Assembly (NCBI RefSeq): GCF_040115645.1
Contig: NC_089547.1
Coordinates: 3,224,001-3,288,000 of the forward strand
Origin: Euwallacea fornicatus
Lineage: Eukaryota > Arthropoda > Insecta > Coleoptera > Curculionidae
Direction of reading: 5' to 3'
DNA length: 64,000 nucleotides
Shown here piece by piece: positions 25,435-36,819 of the stretch. Every line of letters begins with the position of its first letter. The stretch's first letter is position 1. The position numbers were made by a program, and so were the translations under genes. The notes under the pieces were generated by a model. That model did not search any database, was not told the DNA's origin, and saw only the letters and a list, made by a program, of their open reading frames with translations.

Positions 25435-26684
25435 TTAGGTCGTGTAGTACGAAATGAGTAGAATTGAATTGAAACTTTAGTCATTTTTTTTTCATATGAA
25501 ATGTCTTTATTGTCAATTGAAATATGCACCGCCATTATCAATACACTTCTGCCATTTAACGGGAAGTTCACTGATTCCCCTGGTGTAAAAGCATGCAGGC
25601 CGGGAGTCGATAAACTCGTGGAAGGCACCTTTGACAGCCTCGTCGGAGTTGAATGTTTTCCCTACCAAAAAGTTATCAAAATTTTGAAAGAAGTGGTAAT
25701 CAGTGGGTGGTAAGTCGGGTGAATACGGTGGATGACGAAGAGTTTCCAATTCCAACTCCTGTAGCTTGGCCAAGGTGACTTGCGCGGTGCGCGGCCGAGC
25801 GTTGTCGCGCAACAATAGCGGTGCGCTTCGATTGGCTGCTTAACCGTCAGTTGCCTCATCATTTCGGTCAGTTGTCGGCAGTAGACGTCAGCCGTAATCG
25901 ATTCACCAGGTTTCATGAAGGTGTGATGGATGACACCTGCGTTGGACCACCGAACGGACACCATAAGCTTCTTTCGATGAAGATTTGTTTTCGCACAATG
26001 TTTTGGTGGTTCATCTTGATCCGACCACTGCGATGAACGTCTGGTATTGTCATATAGGATCCATTTCTCATCACAAGTATTATACCGGCACAACAAAGAA
26101 GCACAAGCTTCGAGACGTCGTTCTTTCTGTATGTCGCTCAACTCGTGCGGTACTCACTTGTCCAGCTTCTTCACCTCACCAATTTCAGCCAAATGAGTCA
26201 ACATTGTTTTTTTGGTTACACTGAATATTAACGAAAATTCGAACGCACTTTGACGTGGATTCGCTTCCACCACGGCTTTCAGATGATCGTTATCCACTAG
26301 AGTTTCAGGTCGTCCACGGGGTTCATTTGTTAGGTCAAAATTGCCAGAACGAAATTTCATGAACCAACGAGATACTGTTTGCTGTGAAGTGACTTCAGTA
26401 CCCAACACATCATTAATATTGCGAGCCGTCTGAGCTGTTGTGGTTCCACGGTGAAACTCATATTTCATTAACACACGAATTTCACTATTTTGCATGGCTG
26501 CACAAAATTTTTTATAAAAATTAAAGTTTTCAATAATTTTTAACATTTTAAACTCTGATCGAAAGAGGAAGAATGTGCCTTTTCCACAAAAAAAAGTCAA
26601 GTCCAAATATAGATTTAGAGTGAAGTTATTCGCAGTTGAATGTGGCATTTCGAGAATCTACTCATTTCATACTACACGACCTAA
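25435..26684 (-). mobile_element. Mariner transposon, nearly full length
   Basis: A 1250-bp element with 28-bp terminal inverted repeats that differ at one base: TTAGGTCGTGTAGTACGAAA on the left, and the same with TATGAAA in the reverse complement of the right end, both continuing TGAGTAGA. It is flanked by a TA duplication (25433-25434 and 26685-26686). Length, termini and a single transposase gene on the minus strand match classical mariner. The near-identity of the ends suggests a fairly recent copy, although the gene is already frameshifted. Confidence 0.93.
25513..26495 (-). pseudogene. Mariner transposase (DD34D), disrupted by frameshifts
   Basis: Read on the minus strand from MQNSEIRVLMKYEFHRGTTT, this is a mariner transposase of about 330 codons (usual length about 345). 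The N-terminal helix-turn-helix region includes TVSRWFMKFRSGNFDLTNE, a WMx(K/R)F-type motif. The first catalytic Asp is in TCDEKWILYDN, the second in RDNARPRTAQ, and the third in HPPYSPDLPPTDYHFFQN, giving the DD34D signature. The reading frame is lost near 26150 (in-frame stop after GEVKKLDK) and again near 25810, so three frames are needed to follow it. The stop is at about 25513, shortly before the right terminal repeat of the reading strand. Confidence 0.92.
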
Positions 26685-27059
26685 TAACTGTGGACCTGAA
26701 ACGAAATGAGCTCATTTTAAAAATGGTGCTGCTCGTGCCATTGCACAGGTAAATCGCCCAATCACATTTGCTTTGTTAAAAACGAATTATCGCGAACTTG
26801 CACCAGCAGAAACAACGCACAAAACATGATAAGCAATCGCTTCCAGTTTTCCCGCGACTTTCCAGTACGCCTGATCTCCATTGACCTTTTGGCCATTCCC
26901 AACTTGTCCAACTTCATTGAGAGTTACTTGTCACATTACAATTCCATGATACACCAGAGCGAGAAATGTCCGCATTTTTAACTGGCAAATTTACGTTTTA
27001 GTCGGGATTAATTTATCCTTCGGTATTAGGTATATTTCGGAAAAAAGATACGGTATCTA
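26685..27059. other. Short gap between two transposons
   Basis: About 375 bp with nothing recognisable. Confidence 0.5.
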
Positions 27060-27461
27060 ACGATCTTGCTCGTACACATGGATTTGTTAAAAATTTATTT
27101 ATTTTACTGTTTTTTTATTATTATTATTCACAAAAAAATGTATTTTAAATGTACGTACCTATGTACAAATCTTTTAAAGGATAAATAACAAAACGAATCA
27201 TTAATTTATCAAAAATACCTCATTTTCGTACATTTCCGTTCGTGCACTTAAATTTAAATATAAAACTAAACAAGATTTTCGATTAAACAACAATTGATCG
27301 ATACTTTGCCGAGCAGCCCTTTGCTGCGATGACCGCTTGACATCTTCTATTCATAAAATAAAATTATTTTTTGCATATTTTAGAACTGATTTTTCTTCCA
27401 TTCTGGAGATAAAATATTTTTAATTCAGTTTTTTATGAAATTTAATGTTTTCTTTTATATA

Positions 27462-28096
27462 CAGGGTGAGTCGGGAGGATCGTGCCAAACTTCAGGAGCG
27501 TGTTGTACATGAAAAATAAATGGAAAAAAACTCAAATGTTGTTATCCGATTTTCGTTTGTTTACAAGTTATAGCGTAAATAAAATTAAAACATAAAATTT
27601 TAAAAAATTATAAATTTCATAAGAAATTCCATAAATTAATACGTTGGATTGGTCGTGATGGCCCTACTAGTTGGCCTCCAAGGTCTCCAGACCTCACACC
27701 ACTGGACTATTGTTTGTGGGGTTGGTTTAAAACTGAAGTGTACAGAGTAAAAGTGGACACTCAAGATGCACTAATTCAACGCATTAGAAATGCTGCAGCT
27801 GCCATTAAAGAAAGGCATGAAACGATTAGGAGCGCAACGAATGCTCTTCATAGACGAAGCCGAAAATGTTTAGAAGTTAATGACAATATTTTTGAACATT
27901 TACTATGATATCCAAACGTTAATTTATGGAATTTCTTATGAAATTTATAATTTTTTTTAATTTTACGTTTTAATTTTATTTACGCTATAACTTGTAAACA
28001 AACGAAAATCGGATAACAACATTTGAGTTTTTTTACATTTATTTTTCATGTACAACACGCTCCTGAAGTTTGGCACGATCCTCCCGACTCACCTTG
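27462..28096 (+). mobile_element. Mariner-like deletion derivative with near-identical 180-bp TIRs, nested
   Basis: The left arm (27462 to about 27640) and the reverse complement of the right arm (about 27913-28096) match with only about five mismatches by eye. Both arms carry GTGAGTCGGGAGGATCGTGC and, further in, GTTATCCGATTTTCGTTTG. TA flanks both ends (27460-27461 and 28097-28098). Between the arms is a single 89-codon plus-strand frame, the last part of a transposase. The left arm ends almost exactly where the remaining coding begins, showing that the N-terminal two-thirds of the gene was deleted. It is inserted in the 3' part of the Tc1-like transposase. Confidence 0.92.
27642..27908 (+). 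pseudogene. C-terminal mariner-like transposase fragment
   Basis: An open frame of about 88 codons reads RWIGRDGPTSWPPRSPDLTP, then LDYCLWGWFKTEVYRVKVDT, and ends with NDNIFEHLL and TGA. WPPRSPDLTPLDYxLWG contains the third catalytic Asp of the DD34D group. There is no start codon in a sensible place and the other two catalytic residues are missing, so it cannot act as a transposase. It has no internal stop, so the deletion may be recent. Confidence 0.85.
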
Positions 28097-29288
28097 TATA
28101 TATATTTTTTTAATTGCTCACAAATGTTCAATTGGGTGGAAGTCTGCTGATTGTGGAGGGGTTTTTAACTATTTTGGAACATTTCAAATTGGCCATTTTT
28201 CGTCGATAAAAGCCGTGTGCTTACGATCGTTATCGTGTTGAAACCTACCTAACTTTTGCGCAATTCGTTTTACATTTTTTTTAGAATACCATTTTATATA
28301 GCCACGTTTATCCATAATACCATTTACAAAATGCATATTTCCAACTCCATTTGAGGACATGCAGCCCCCAATCATTAGGTATCTACCTCCATGTTTTACA
28401 GTCGGAAGTGTATTAGGAGGATTATTATCTTCATTCACTTTTCTCCACACTCTATGGATGCCATCTGACAGGAAAAGATTAATTTTCGTTACATCCGACC
28501 AAATAATGGTACCCCAAAACTCTTGACCTTTATTCATATGTTCCTTCGCAAATAAAATTCTCTTACGTCAATTTTCTTTGCTAATATACGGTTTCTTCCG
28601 TGGGATCCTACCATGATAACCATGTTTCCATGATACACGTTGGATCGTTTAGTCAAAAATATGTTTTCCTATCGCGTTTTCGATCATTAGGGGAATTTGC
28701 GGCACGCCTACCTTTAGGTTTTTCCTATTCTTGTTTATTATCATGCGTTCATCTCTTTGATCTAACTTCATTTTCTTCGCTCTTCTCAGAAAATTGGAAG
28801 TCGTGCCTTCGTTTTTAAATTTTTTTGTAATATATTGAATCGTAGAATGTGTTTTATTAGTTAATCGACCCAACTTTCGTAAGTTACAGCCTTTCAGTAT
28901 CATATAAACAATAGATTCTTTTAAATCACGACTTGGTTGTTTTCGTTTGGGCATTTTGTATGAAACTGATGAAAGCAGTAAACAAATCGACAGTATGCAA
29001 TAAAATATTACTCATCTGTGCGGTATGAAGAAAAAGTAGTTTACAATAGATTAGAACATGCGCTATTCAGAACAAGTGTACGAACAAAAACGTTGTATCA
29101 AAAGAGGTATTTTTGTTAAATTTTTTGAATAATTTTGTTATTTATTCTTTGAAAGCTTCGTACACAAGTCCGCATATCAAAAATATATTTCTTGTTAATA
29201 ATAATTAAAAAAAAAACAGTAAAATAATTTTTTGACAGCGAAAATCGAATATTTTCGTTAACAAATCCATGCGTACGAACAAGATTTT

Positions 29289-32278
29289 TAGATGCTCTAT
29301 GTTATGTTGTTCTGGAGAAAAAATGAGAAATTTTTAATCACGAGTGAGCTTTAATCGCTCAAGAAATTCTGCAGAATAATTTTGAAATTTCTGTCGTATT
29401 TTAACGTTGCGTACTGCCAGTTTCGAAACTTCATCTGCGACTTTAACTGCAAGAATGAACTAGATAATCCTAATTAATGCACATGCAAATTACGCCAAAA
29501 GATAGTGCTTTAGTGCATTTTACCATATGGGAATTTGCATAATGGGGGGTATATAAGTGGGTATATAATTTTCGACATGGGACTCCAGATTACCTCGCAC
29601 AAAGTCACTCATCTCAGCGAGCGTTTTATCCACATTTAAAATTCTTTCATTAAGATATGCAAACAAGCTCAACCTGACAGCCTAATGAACCATTCAGTTT
29701 GTTAAACGGAAAACGCGATATCTTATACGGGCCAGCTTTCGAAAGGGAATAACGAATCCTTCATAGTCAGGATAATTAATGAGGTACTTGACAAATATTT
29801 GAGGAAACTGAGTTGCTGAGTTGAATGACATGCCTTGCGAACAGGAGAAAATGGAGCTCATCAGTTATGTATCTAGATGATAAATATACCTCTTGCTAAG
29901 GCAAGTGACAAAAGTCCTGTTTGAACCTTACAATCTTAAGGGGATTCCCAAGAGTGGCCTTTCCGGTTTAATTATAAGAAACAAATTTTACGCCATGCGC
30001 ATTCGCCACCCTGACGGGATATCAGCGGCCTGATTCCGTACTCAGGTGAGTGAAACGTTCTCCAGAGAATTCGTTCACCATCAATTTTCCCCAAACTGCA
30101 AGATTGAACTCTAACGTGTGATACATCGTCGTGACCGCAAAAAGAAGCCCAATGCAAAAATGTGAAAATCCATGAGTTACAGAAATGGGCATCCCCTATC
30201 TGATGGGAATGAGATCAAACTTCACGTCCGTTCTCGCCATAACCGGCACAGCAATGATAAAAAATGATCATGGATGCACAACCTGTATTAAATCTCGTCC
30301 ACTTGGGGAGTTCTCGAGCAAAAGTCCTTTCTCACAGTGGTGTTTTGATTGGAGCGGATCTTGTCAACAGTGAATATGGTGGAAATTGGCTGCCAGAGAT
30401 CGAAAATGGTCTTAAAATTGTTATCCTCCTAACTTTTTGCTCCGTCAATCCGAGAATTTCGCCTTGTCGTATCTGCTATTGCGACCAAATCTGAAACTCT
30501 AGAGAATCCCCGACTATTTTCACATCTTAGGAGAGTTCGTGGCAAATAAAACTTCATTCGCTTAACTTTCCAAGGCAAAATCTCTTCATCAAACACTGTA
30601 AGACATCCGATAACCGTCAGGAAAAACTAATCTAATAATATCAGCAAAGCTTAAATGCCTGCGGATAGCAACGTTTGCAGAAGTGTGCCTCGCGGGTGTG
30701 TCCGTTATCGACCCGCGTCGACTTCCAAGTTCCCTCTTCCATTCATGGAATAAAATGCCGAATTCTGGCTGCGATGAGGGGGTGGATAATGGCTTCACAT
30801 TAGAGGAAACTGTATTACGGTTTTGGTCCGAGAACCGGGGCGAACTTTTAATAATTGTCATTTCCAACATATGGGATCTGAACATCTGAAAATTTCAACA
30901 CTTGGACTCGTGAACTTTGTGGTGGTTCCAAAAAGAAAGCCATATTTTTCGGTTGGTTTCTATGGGCACGTCGATAGAAATCAGCCATCGACACTGAAAA
31001 AAGAGCCCCTCAATCAAAACAACCCCAAAAATTTTAACTTATCCAGAACTCCATCTAGCGTTGCTGGAACTCAACATTTCCTCCTTTCCTCTTACCAATG
31101 ATTTTAATCCAGGTCGTCCTTTAATTTTCCGGCAACGACATTATTTTAAAACCACCTAATTAATCCGAATCCCATAACAGCAAAATTGTCCGTCCTTCGC
31201 CATGGGGCATAAAGCAGAACCCCCTTGCTGTTGCATATTGCATTGCCTGGAAATGTGGCACATGAATTTCGGATTAAACTCCGTCCAGGTCCTTCACCAT
31301 GTTGTGCAAGTATGTAATTAAAACGGTTGTTAATGCGGATTGTGTGGGTTAGTTGCTGTCTCGCAATGGTGTCAAGAGGTCCCCGAGGGAGAAGTCGAGT
31401 TGGGCACATTTAAAAAGTATTTAAAATCCATGAAAACGTTGCAGGAAACGTGCGACATTAAAACCAAACGTTATCTACAGTTTAATCAAGAATACAAAAA
31501 ACTTGCGAGACTATCGGACACTAAACGATTTCCAAATGTTGGGAGCTGCTGATAAAATGTTCTGAATGCAGTGGGTAAGAACAAGATCTTGTCTATGTAA
31601 CGGTGGGAACAGTTATTTGTGGGGTGGAGTTACACACAAGTGGCGAATCTATCCATAAAACATGAACAATTCTAAACCAAGTTAAAGTTCCTGGCAAACT
31701 ACTCTCAACTTGGTCAAAACACCATGAAACTCTCAATTTACGAAGATTACTTCGAACGAAAATCGTTAGCTGAATTTTGACTGTATTCAGTGGTAATGAA
31801 AAGATTCAGGGCCAGCTTCTGAATTCTGGAAAGCAAAACGCACTCCCTTACGAATGAAGTCTAAACGACCGATGCAAACGGGTCTGGAATATGGAATTTT
31901 AGCAAACACTTGATGTTGAAGTTCTGGGAAAACTTCTACTCCCCAGTGGATCGATTCAATCTGATACAATTGACGGACTTCAACGGCACATAGTGAGAAC
32001 TTAGGCCCTTCGATCCACTTCAAGATCATCTACCTCTGTCCTCTAGTCCTTCCAACATGTTTGCATATTTAAGATTACACAATATTTTTATAAAGGACAA
32101 ATAGCCCCCTTCTGGCGACGTGGCGAGGCAATTCTACGGTAAACTATGATCTACTAGGGGTCCCTGCCCCAGTCCCCGATCAACAAGGAAAATTCCGAAG
32201 AACCAAAAGGAACCAATTCTCCAACACGACCAAACCTTCTTGTTGCAAACGTCTAATTCACAGACTAATGACAATATA
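29289..32278. other. 3-kb gene-less stretch
   Basis: No gene that I can support. Two minus-strand open frames stand out slightly and are otherwise unassigned. About 31787-32029 contains VEVRQLYQIESIHWGVEVFP; about 30589-30885 contains ITDTPARHTSANVAIRRHLS. Neither matches a family that I recognise, and neither has clear splice sites. Confidence 0.4.
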
Positions 32279-32817
32279 CAGGGTGTGGCATGGGATCCAA
32301 GAGTTTGTGAAACGAGTAGCACTCGACCGTTTACAATGGAAGAGTGGTGCTTCGACACTAATTTTCTCATTTGGCTCATGGCGCCATGGGGGTGTCATGG
32401 ACTTTAGAACATCGAGTATTCGTTTATGATTGTTTTGTTGAGAGTGGAGAATCTGCGACTGCAGTTCAGTGTGAGTTTCCGCGCAGATTCGGTGTTAATC
32501 GGAGTTATTTTGTTCCCACCCGCGACACAATATTACGTTGGATTAACAATCTACGAACAAGAGGTCCAACAATGGAAAAAAAGCTTCCCGGTCCTCAACC
32601 TACTGGGCGCACTTCAGAAAACATTGAAAGGGTGATGCAAGCGATACAGAGAAATCCGCTTCGCTCTGCATGAACGCATATCCCATGTAATTTTTGGTTC
32701 ATGATCATAAAATGCTGTGTTTTCGACCATGTTGTTGTAATGAAAACCAAATTATATATCAAAAACCAAAGATTCTATGATTACTTCAAAAACACTCGAT
32801 CCCCATGACGCGTCCCG
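32279..32817 (+). mobile_element. Non-autonomous element carrying only a transposase HTH domain
   Basis: A 539-bp element flanked by TA (32277-32278, 32818-32819). The left end reads CAGGGTGTGGCATGGGATCC and the reverse complement of the right end CGGGACGCGTCATGGGGATC. It contains one plus-strand frame with the N-terminal domain of a mariner-like transposase and nothing of the catalytic core. The 155-bp MITE in the HELLS intron (39582-39736) shares its ends and its left subterminal region (ACTTGACCGTTTCAAATGGA there, ACTCGACCGTTTACAATGGA here), so both belong to one family. Confidence 0.8.
32371..32673 (+). pseudogene. DUF4817-type helix-turn-helix domain of a transposase
   Basis: An uninterrupted frame of 100 codons. 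The core WTLEHRVFVYDCFVESGESA through RRFGVNRSYFVPTRDTILRW and LPGPQPTGRTSENIERVMQA fits the DUF4817 domain found at the N-terminus of many arthropod mariner-like transposases, which I assign from memory of the family. The first in-frame ATG is at 32371, though MSWT-like starts nearer the domain are more typical. The frame ends in TGA before any DDE catalytic motif. It is either a truncated remnant or a stand-alone DNA-binding peptide. Confidence 0.75.
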
Positions 32818-33560
32818 TAGAAAAAATCAAAGGAGGAAGAAAAATTTCCAGGCGTAGCGAACTCAAATCTTCCAGATCAGTGAAGAAATTTACTCCTTGT
32901 CCAGACGAACACTTGTCCCACCTTTGCAGTTTTAGCTCGTTTAAGAGCTAAAGCTATAAATCATAATAGATCCTGTATAAATATGAGAAATTTATCTAAA
33001 TACGACTCCCTGAATGAAAATGAAAGGCTTTTAGGAAATAAGGCCATAAATATGAACACAACATGAGCATTTACATTCACAATTTGAAATATGGGAAATA
33101 TGAGACAGGCAGTCTAGAATAAACCACTTAATGGATGGAGCAGCAAAATGTTAGTGACATCGTAAATATGTTTTTGCCTTGTTTATTTGTTTAAGAAAGT
33201 TTATTTGATTAGTCCCATTCATTGATGCAACTCACGATTTATACCACTGAAACTAATAAAGTCTTTTCACTACAATTAGGCTTTATAGAAATATCAATAG
33301 ACATACTAAATTCAGTTTTATGCAAAGCGACTGAGAGCTATTGACGCAAACACTCTGTGGCTCTAATATCAATGTTTTTACGAATTCTCTGAACTCTCCT
33401 CTCTCACACTCCGAACTCTTCTACCATGAAACGGTGTTCTGCTAAAAAAAACTCGAGATGTGGAGGACTTCATAAAATAAAAATTCTTGAACATACTCAA
33501 GCTTTCGACACATAAAATGTCAATTCGACTTTTGTACCTTAGTAAGGCTCACTCCCTATA
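32818..33560. other. Gene-less gap between two transposons
   Basis: No coding frame or repeat recognised. Confidence 0.45.
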
Positions 33561-34312
33561 CAAGGTGTTTCAAAAAGGTGATGCACAATCTGAAGAAATT
33601 ATAGAGGGCATTGCCGTAGAAAATTTTTGGATATAAACTCCCTAGCCTAAAATAAGCCGTTTTGGCTCTGGAACAATTTTTGTCCAAAAACGTTTTACGT
33701 TTGACACCAAAAGGTACCGACGCTCAAGCAATTTTCATTAAAACATTCCCGTGGTGCTACAGGATAGAATGTGGTTCCAGCATGGCAGGGCAAACACACA
33801 TTTTACCTATCGTGTGCAGGATCACCAAAATCTAGAATTTCCCGAGCGACGCATCGGACCAGAACACTGGAGAGGGCATATCAATTGGCCAGCGCGCAGT
33901 CCCGATTTAACCCCGTAGGATTTCTTCTTATGGGACTGAAACCCCTGTAGCTGAAACCCGCAAGGAACTCTTAGGAAGAATGATGGCTGATTGTCTTTTC
34001 GTGCAGCAAGGTCCGCACACGTTACAAAGGGTGCGCGATTCCATGATTTGACGGACAAAGTTGTGTAACGAGCTGAGGGATCGCCTCTTTGAACCATTAT
34101 TATAAATTTATTATTATTGCGTTGTCTTTAATAAAATTTACTTAAATTTTGATGTTTTTTAGTGTCAACAGGAAAACATTATATTTTTGGATAAAAACTG
34201 CTTCAAAGCCAAAGTGGCTCATTTTCAACTAAGGGTATATATGTAATTTTTTTTTACCGTAGTGTCCTCTATTACCTCCTCAATTTGGACACCCCCTTTT
34301 TCAAGCACTCTG
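33561..34312 (+). mobile_element. Mariner-like element with about 145-bp TIRs and a decayed transposase end
   Basis: The left arm (33561 to about 33705) and the reverse complement of the right arm (about 34168-34312) align along their length. They share AAAATAAGCCGTTTTGGCT/AAAATGAGCCACTTTGGCT, and both end near TTGACAC. Ends read CAAGGTGTTTCAAAAAGGTG and CAGAGTGCTTGAAAAAGGGG, flanked by TA. Between the arms, on the plus strand, lies a badly damaged C-terminal part of a mariner-like transposase. Confidence 0.82.
33765..34090 (+). pseudogene. Mariner-like transposase C-terminal remnant with stops
   Basis: Plus-strand reading gives MWFQHGRANTHFTYR, the remains of the WxQxDxAPxH second-Asp motif with the Asp lost, then RRIGPEHWRGHINWPARSPD, LTP, a stop, and DFFLWD. 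The stop replaces the residue before the third catalytic Asp. More stops and frame changes follow. It is the same kind of fragment as at 27642 and 23326 but more decayed. Confidence 0.75.
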
Positions 34313-36813
34313 TATAATGGAGAGAATTGAAAATGAAAAGACTATTAAAACAGGATAAGACAGCGTAGCTCCTTCCACGTGTAAGATCTCCCTCGCTTCT
34401 CAACAGTGAAATATGTCATTGTCAATTTTCTCCAGCTACATGGCACACATCTCTTGATTAATAACAGTGTCGTTACTATACGATTTCCCGCTATAATCTT
34501 GAACGTAGTACACAACTGATCAGACATAATAACTAAGATACGGTCCCCCCTGGGTGTCTTGTTGCGAAATCCGGCAATTTGTAACCCGATTCAGGATTGT
34601 TTCTGATGACTTGACATTTATTTTCCGACTCGCCCTTTTGGGAGAGTTAATAAATCATAATGTTAATAATTTAATTAGTATGAATGAAAAAAGAAAATTA
34701 TCGTCATAATTCAGGAGACTGACGGAGACCTAAGTGAATAGTCTTACGGCATCAAATTGTGCAATGAAGAGAAATGATGTCATTGTAGAGACAAACGTAT
34801 TATTAATATGCGAATATAAAGCATTCCCTAGGGTGCGGAATTTGGCAGGAAATTTTGCGGCATCATCACATAAGACCCCTCGTGCGTTCAAATTAAGTGA
34901 AGGGGGGCTCTCACTCCTCTGGATACCTTCGCTTTAAAATAAATTACGAAACATCCTTTTGCTCAAATCCCTTTCTATAATGCCCCGAAAATCTCCGTCC
35001 GTCTGAATAATAAAACTGCCTAAAATGCGACGGGTATTAATGGCCCGCAACGGTCATCAATCAGGGGCGTTGTGTAAATCATTCTAAAATTACAGAGATT
35101 TTTGTGCTTTTTTTGTATTTTCAGTAATGAAATATCAGCAGATATCATGCGGTCATAAATTTTTCAGGAGATGATTGATTCCTAAAATATATTTTATTTT
35201 ACAAACAATTAAATTCTTAAAACAGGAAAAACTCCCATGTCTCAAGCTCACAGAATTCAGTTTAACTTCCAGCCAGGTTTTATCCCGGGGTTATTTCGAA
35301 GCTATTTAATATTTCAGATGCACTCCAACTCCCATGTGATCCTTTCAAATGGATCTTTGTAAGTGGCGTAGTGACATCTTGACAGACAGGGGGTTAACAA
35401 CGGGGTGAGGTGGGGGATGCCAGGAGTAAAGGATTACTAGCTGGTCTCATTTGATAATTGTCTGAATAGGGGATGGTGAAGATCAGGGATGGGGAAACTG
35501 ACATAGTTGGTGTGTAAATACTATTAATTGGTTGTCATTGTTCACTTAACATTGTTCAAGGATCTGAGAGAGAATTGGTGCTAATATACAAACTATTTGT
35601 ACAGTGTGTCTATGATAAAGACGTTCAGTATGAGATGTGTCAAATGATAATACATTTGTAAAAGTTTTTGTTTATTTAGAAGTGATATCAGGTCTTGGCT
35701 GATTTAAAGGAGTGTTTACGTGAAAACAAAAAATGTTTGTCCTAGCGAGTAAAACAATAATTCACAAAGTAACAGTGTTTTTCTGATTCAAACACTCATG
35801 AGATATGTTCCTAGTATAACTATCATTTAGTGTAAGATACTTTAGTTATTTTAGTAAAGACACTTTCCCTGAGGTAAGCTTAATATTTTTTCTGTATCTA
35901 GGATCAGGATCAAAATCCCAATATTAACATTTATTGATGAACAGTATCCCAGATTAGATTCCCTCTAAGGTGCACTTAATATATTTTCCCTAATCCACAA
36001 ATCTGCACTTTATACTTGAATAGCTACTAACAGACAATACAAAACACTAGAAAAACTGACAACTCATTATTCTGCATTCCTCCCAAAGATTGTGAGAAGG
36101 CATAGCTGTAGCTGAAGGCATAGCCCAATTGTTCATTTCATCTATGCCTTCTATGTTTGAGCTATGCCCCCTTGTAAACTATTACTATCTGCCTGAAATA
36201 ATTTAACACGGTACAGATACAAAAGCATCCTCTTTACATGCAGAACAGGTGCATATAATCGATTTTGGATGTTCAAAAGATGAAAATCATTCCTGATATA
36301 AGTTAAGAATTCATTTCGATTATAATATGACAAATAGGAAATCCTGGAAAAACTTACCGAAGGCTTAAGGAATGTATGATTGGAACGGTTCAACCACAGC
36401 TCGTTTCCACTAAAACAATGCAGAATTTAACACAAAACATCAAATTAAGGAGAGTTTTTCATAAACACCACATTACGCTGATACACTCAGGGACCGACTT
36501 CATAGAAAATCGTCGAAAATCGGAAAATTGGATTTTCTTTCGTTGTCGGTTGAATGACACACGTTGACATGACAGAGGAAGGAAATGACATGCGCATCAT
36601 GCTTATTTGCTGAGCTTGCAAATATTTCCGAAAGAGGGCGGACTACTTTAAAATGATAGAAAATAGGTGTTTACATTTCAATTTCAGAACATTAAGAACT
36701 ACAGCTCCGGGTTTTAAATATTTGAACAAATATTTGATTTATCAAATAAAAAATATTTGGATTAGGAGATGCAGCAAAAAGAATGAACAAATAGTTCTTA
36801 ATTTCAAAAACAC
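34313..36813. other. 2.5-kb gene-less stretch left of HELLS
   Basis: Short AT-rich open frames only; no family recognised. A small partly repeated segment near 36090-36175 contains several copies of a GGCATAGC/CTATGCC motif on both strands. Confidence 0.45.
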
Positions 36814-36819
36814 TTTATT
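36814..36819 (-). promoter_or_regulatory. Candidate HELLS poly(A) signal
   Basis: AATAAA on the minus strand, 183 bases past the HELLS stop codon. It is the best-placed canonical signal for this gene. Confidence 0.55.

Larger units (their letters stand above)
27283..28954 (-). pseudogene. Tc1-family transposase, split by an inserted element
   Basis: Minus-strand reading. Residues from MPKRKQPSRDLKESIVYMIL through LGRLTNKTHSTIQYITKKF are a Tc1-type helix-turn-helix N-terminus (28954 down to about 28650). The frame then shifts. EFWGTIIWSDVTKINLFLSD holds the first catalytic Asp, RFQHDNDRKHTA the second, and SADFHPIEHL (near 28130-28160, other frame) the catalytic Glu, so this is a DD34E enzyme. 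Coding is cut at about 28096 by the nested element. It resumes beyond it at about 27360-27283 with MNRRCQAVIAAKGCSAKY and a stop, the characteristic Tc1 C-terminus. Insertion and frameshifts make it non-functional. Confidence 0.88.
27060..29288 (-). mobile_element. Tc1-like transposon with about 210-bp TIRs, carrying a nested element
   Basis: Arms of about 210 bp: left 27060 to about 27270, right about 29075-29288. They share TCGTAC(A/G)CATGGATTTGTTAA, TTATTTTACTGTTTTTTT, GGATAAATAACAAAA/GAATAAATAACAAAA and AAAAATACCTC. TA flanks both ends (27058-27059 and 29289-29290). The minus strand carries a transposase gene whose N-terminus, middle and C-terminus can all be found, but it is split by a 635-bp insertion at 27462-28096 and by frameshifts. 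Without the insertion the element would be about 1.6 kb, normal for a Tc1-type transposon. Confidence 0.88.

Noticed and set aside
29550..29610. TATATAAG followed by TCACTCATCTCAGC as a core promoter
   Set aside because: TATA-like strings are frequent in such AT-rich DNA and no gene follows.
30589..30885. Minus-strand 98-codon frame in a slightly GC-richer patch
   Set aside because: No recognisable domain, and the opposite strand is open as well.
31787..32029. Minus-strand 80-codon frame containing VEVRQLYQIESIHWGVEVFP
   Set aside because: Protein-like in places but no family match that I know, no clear start or splice sites; left as a note in the desert entry.
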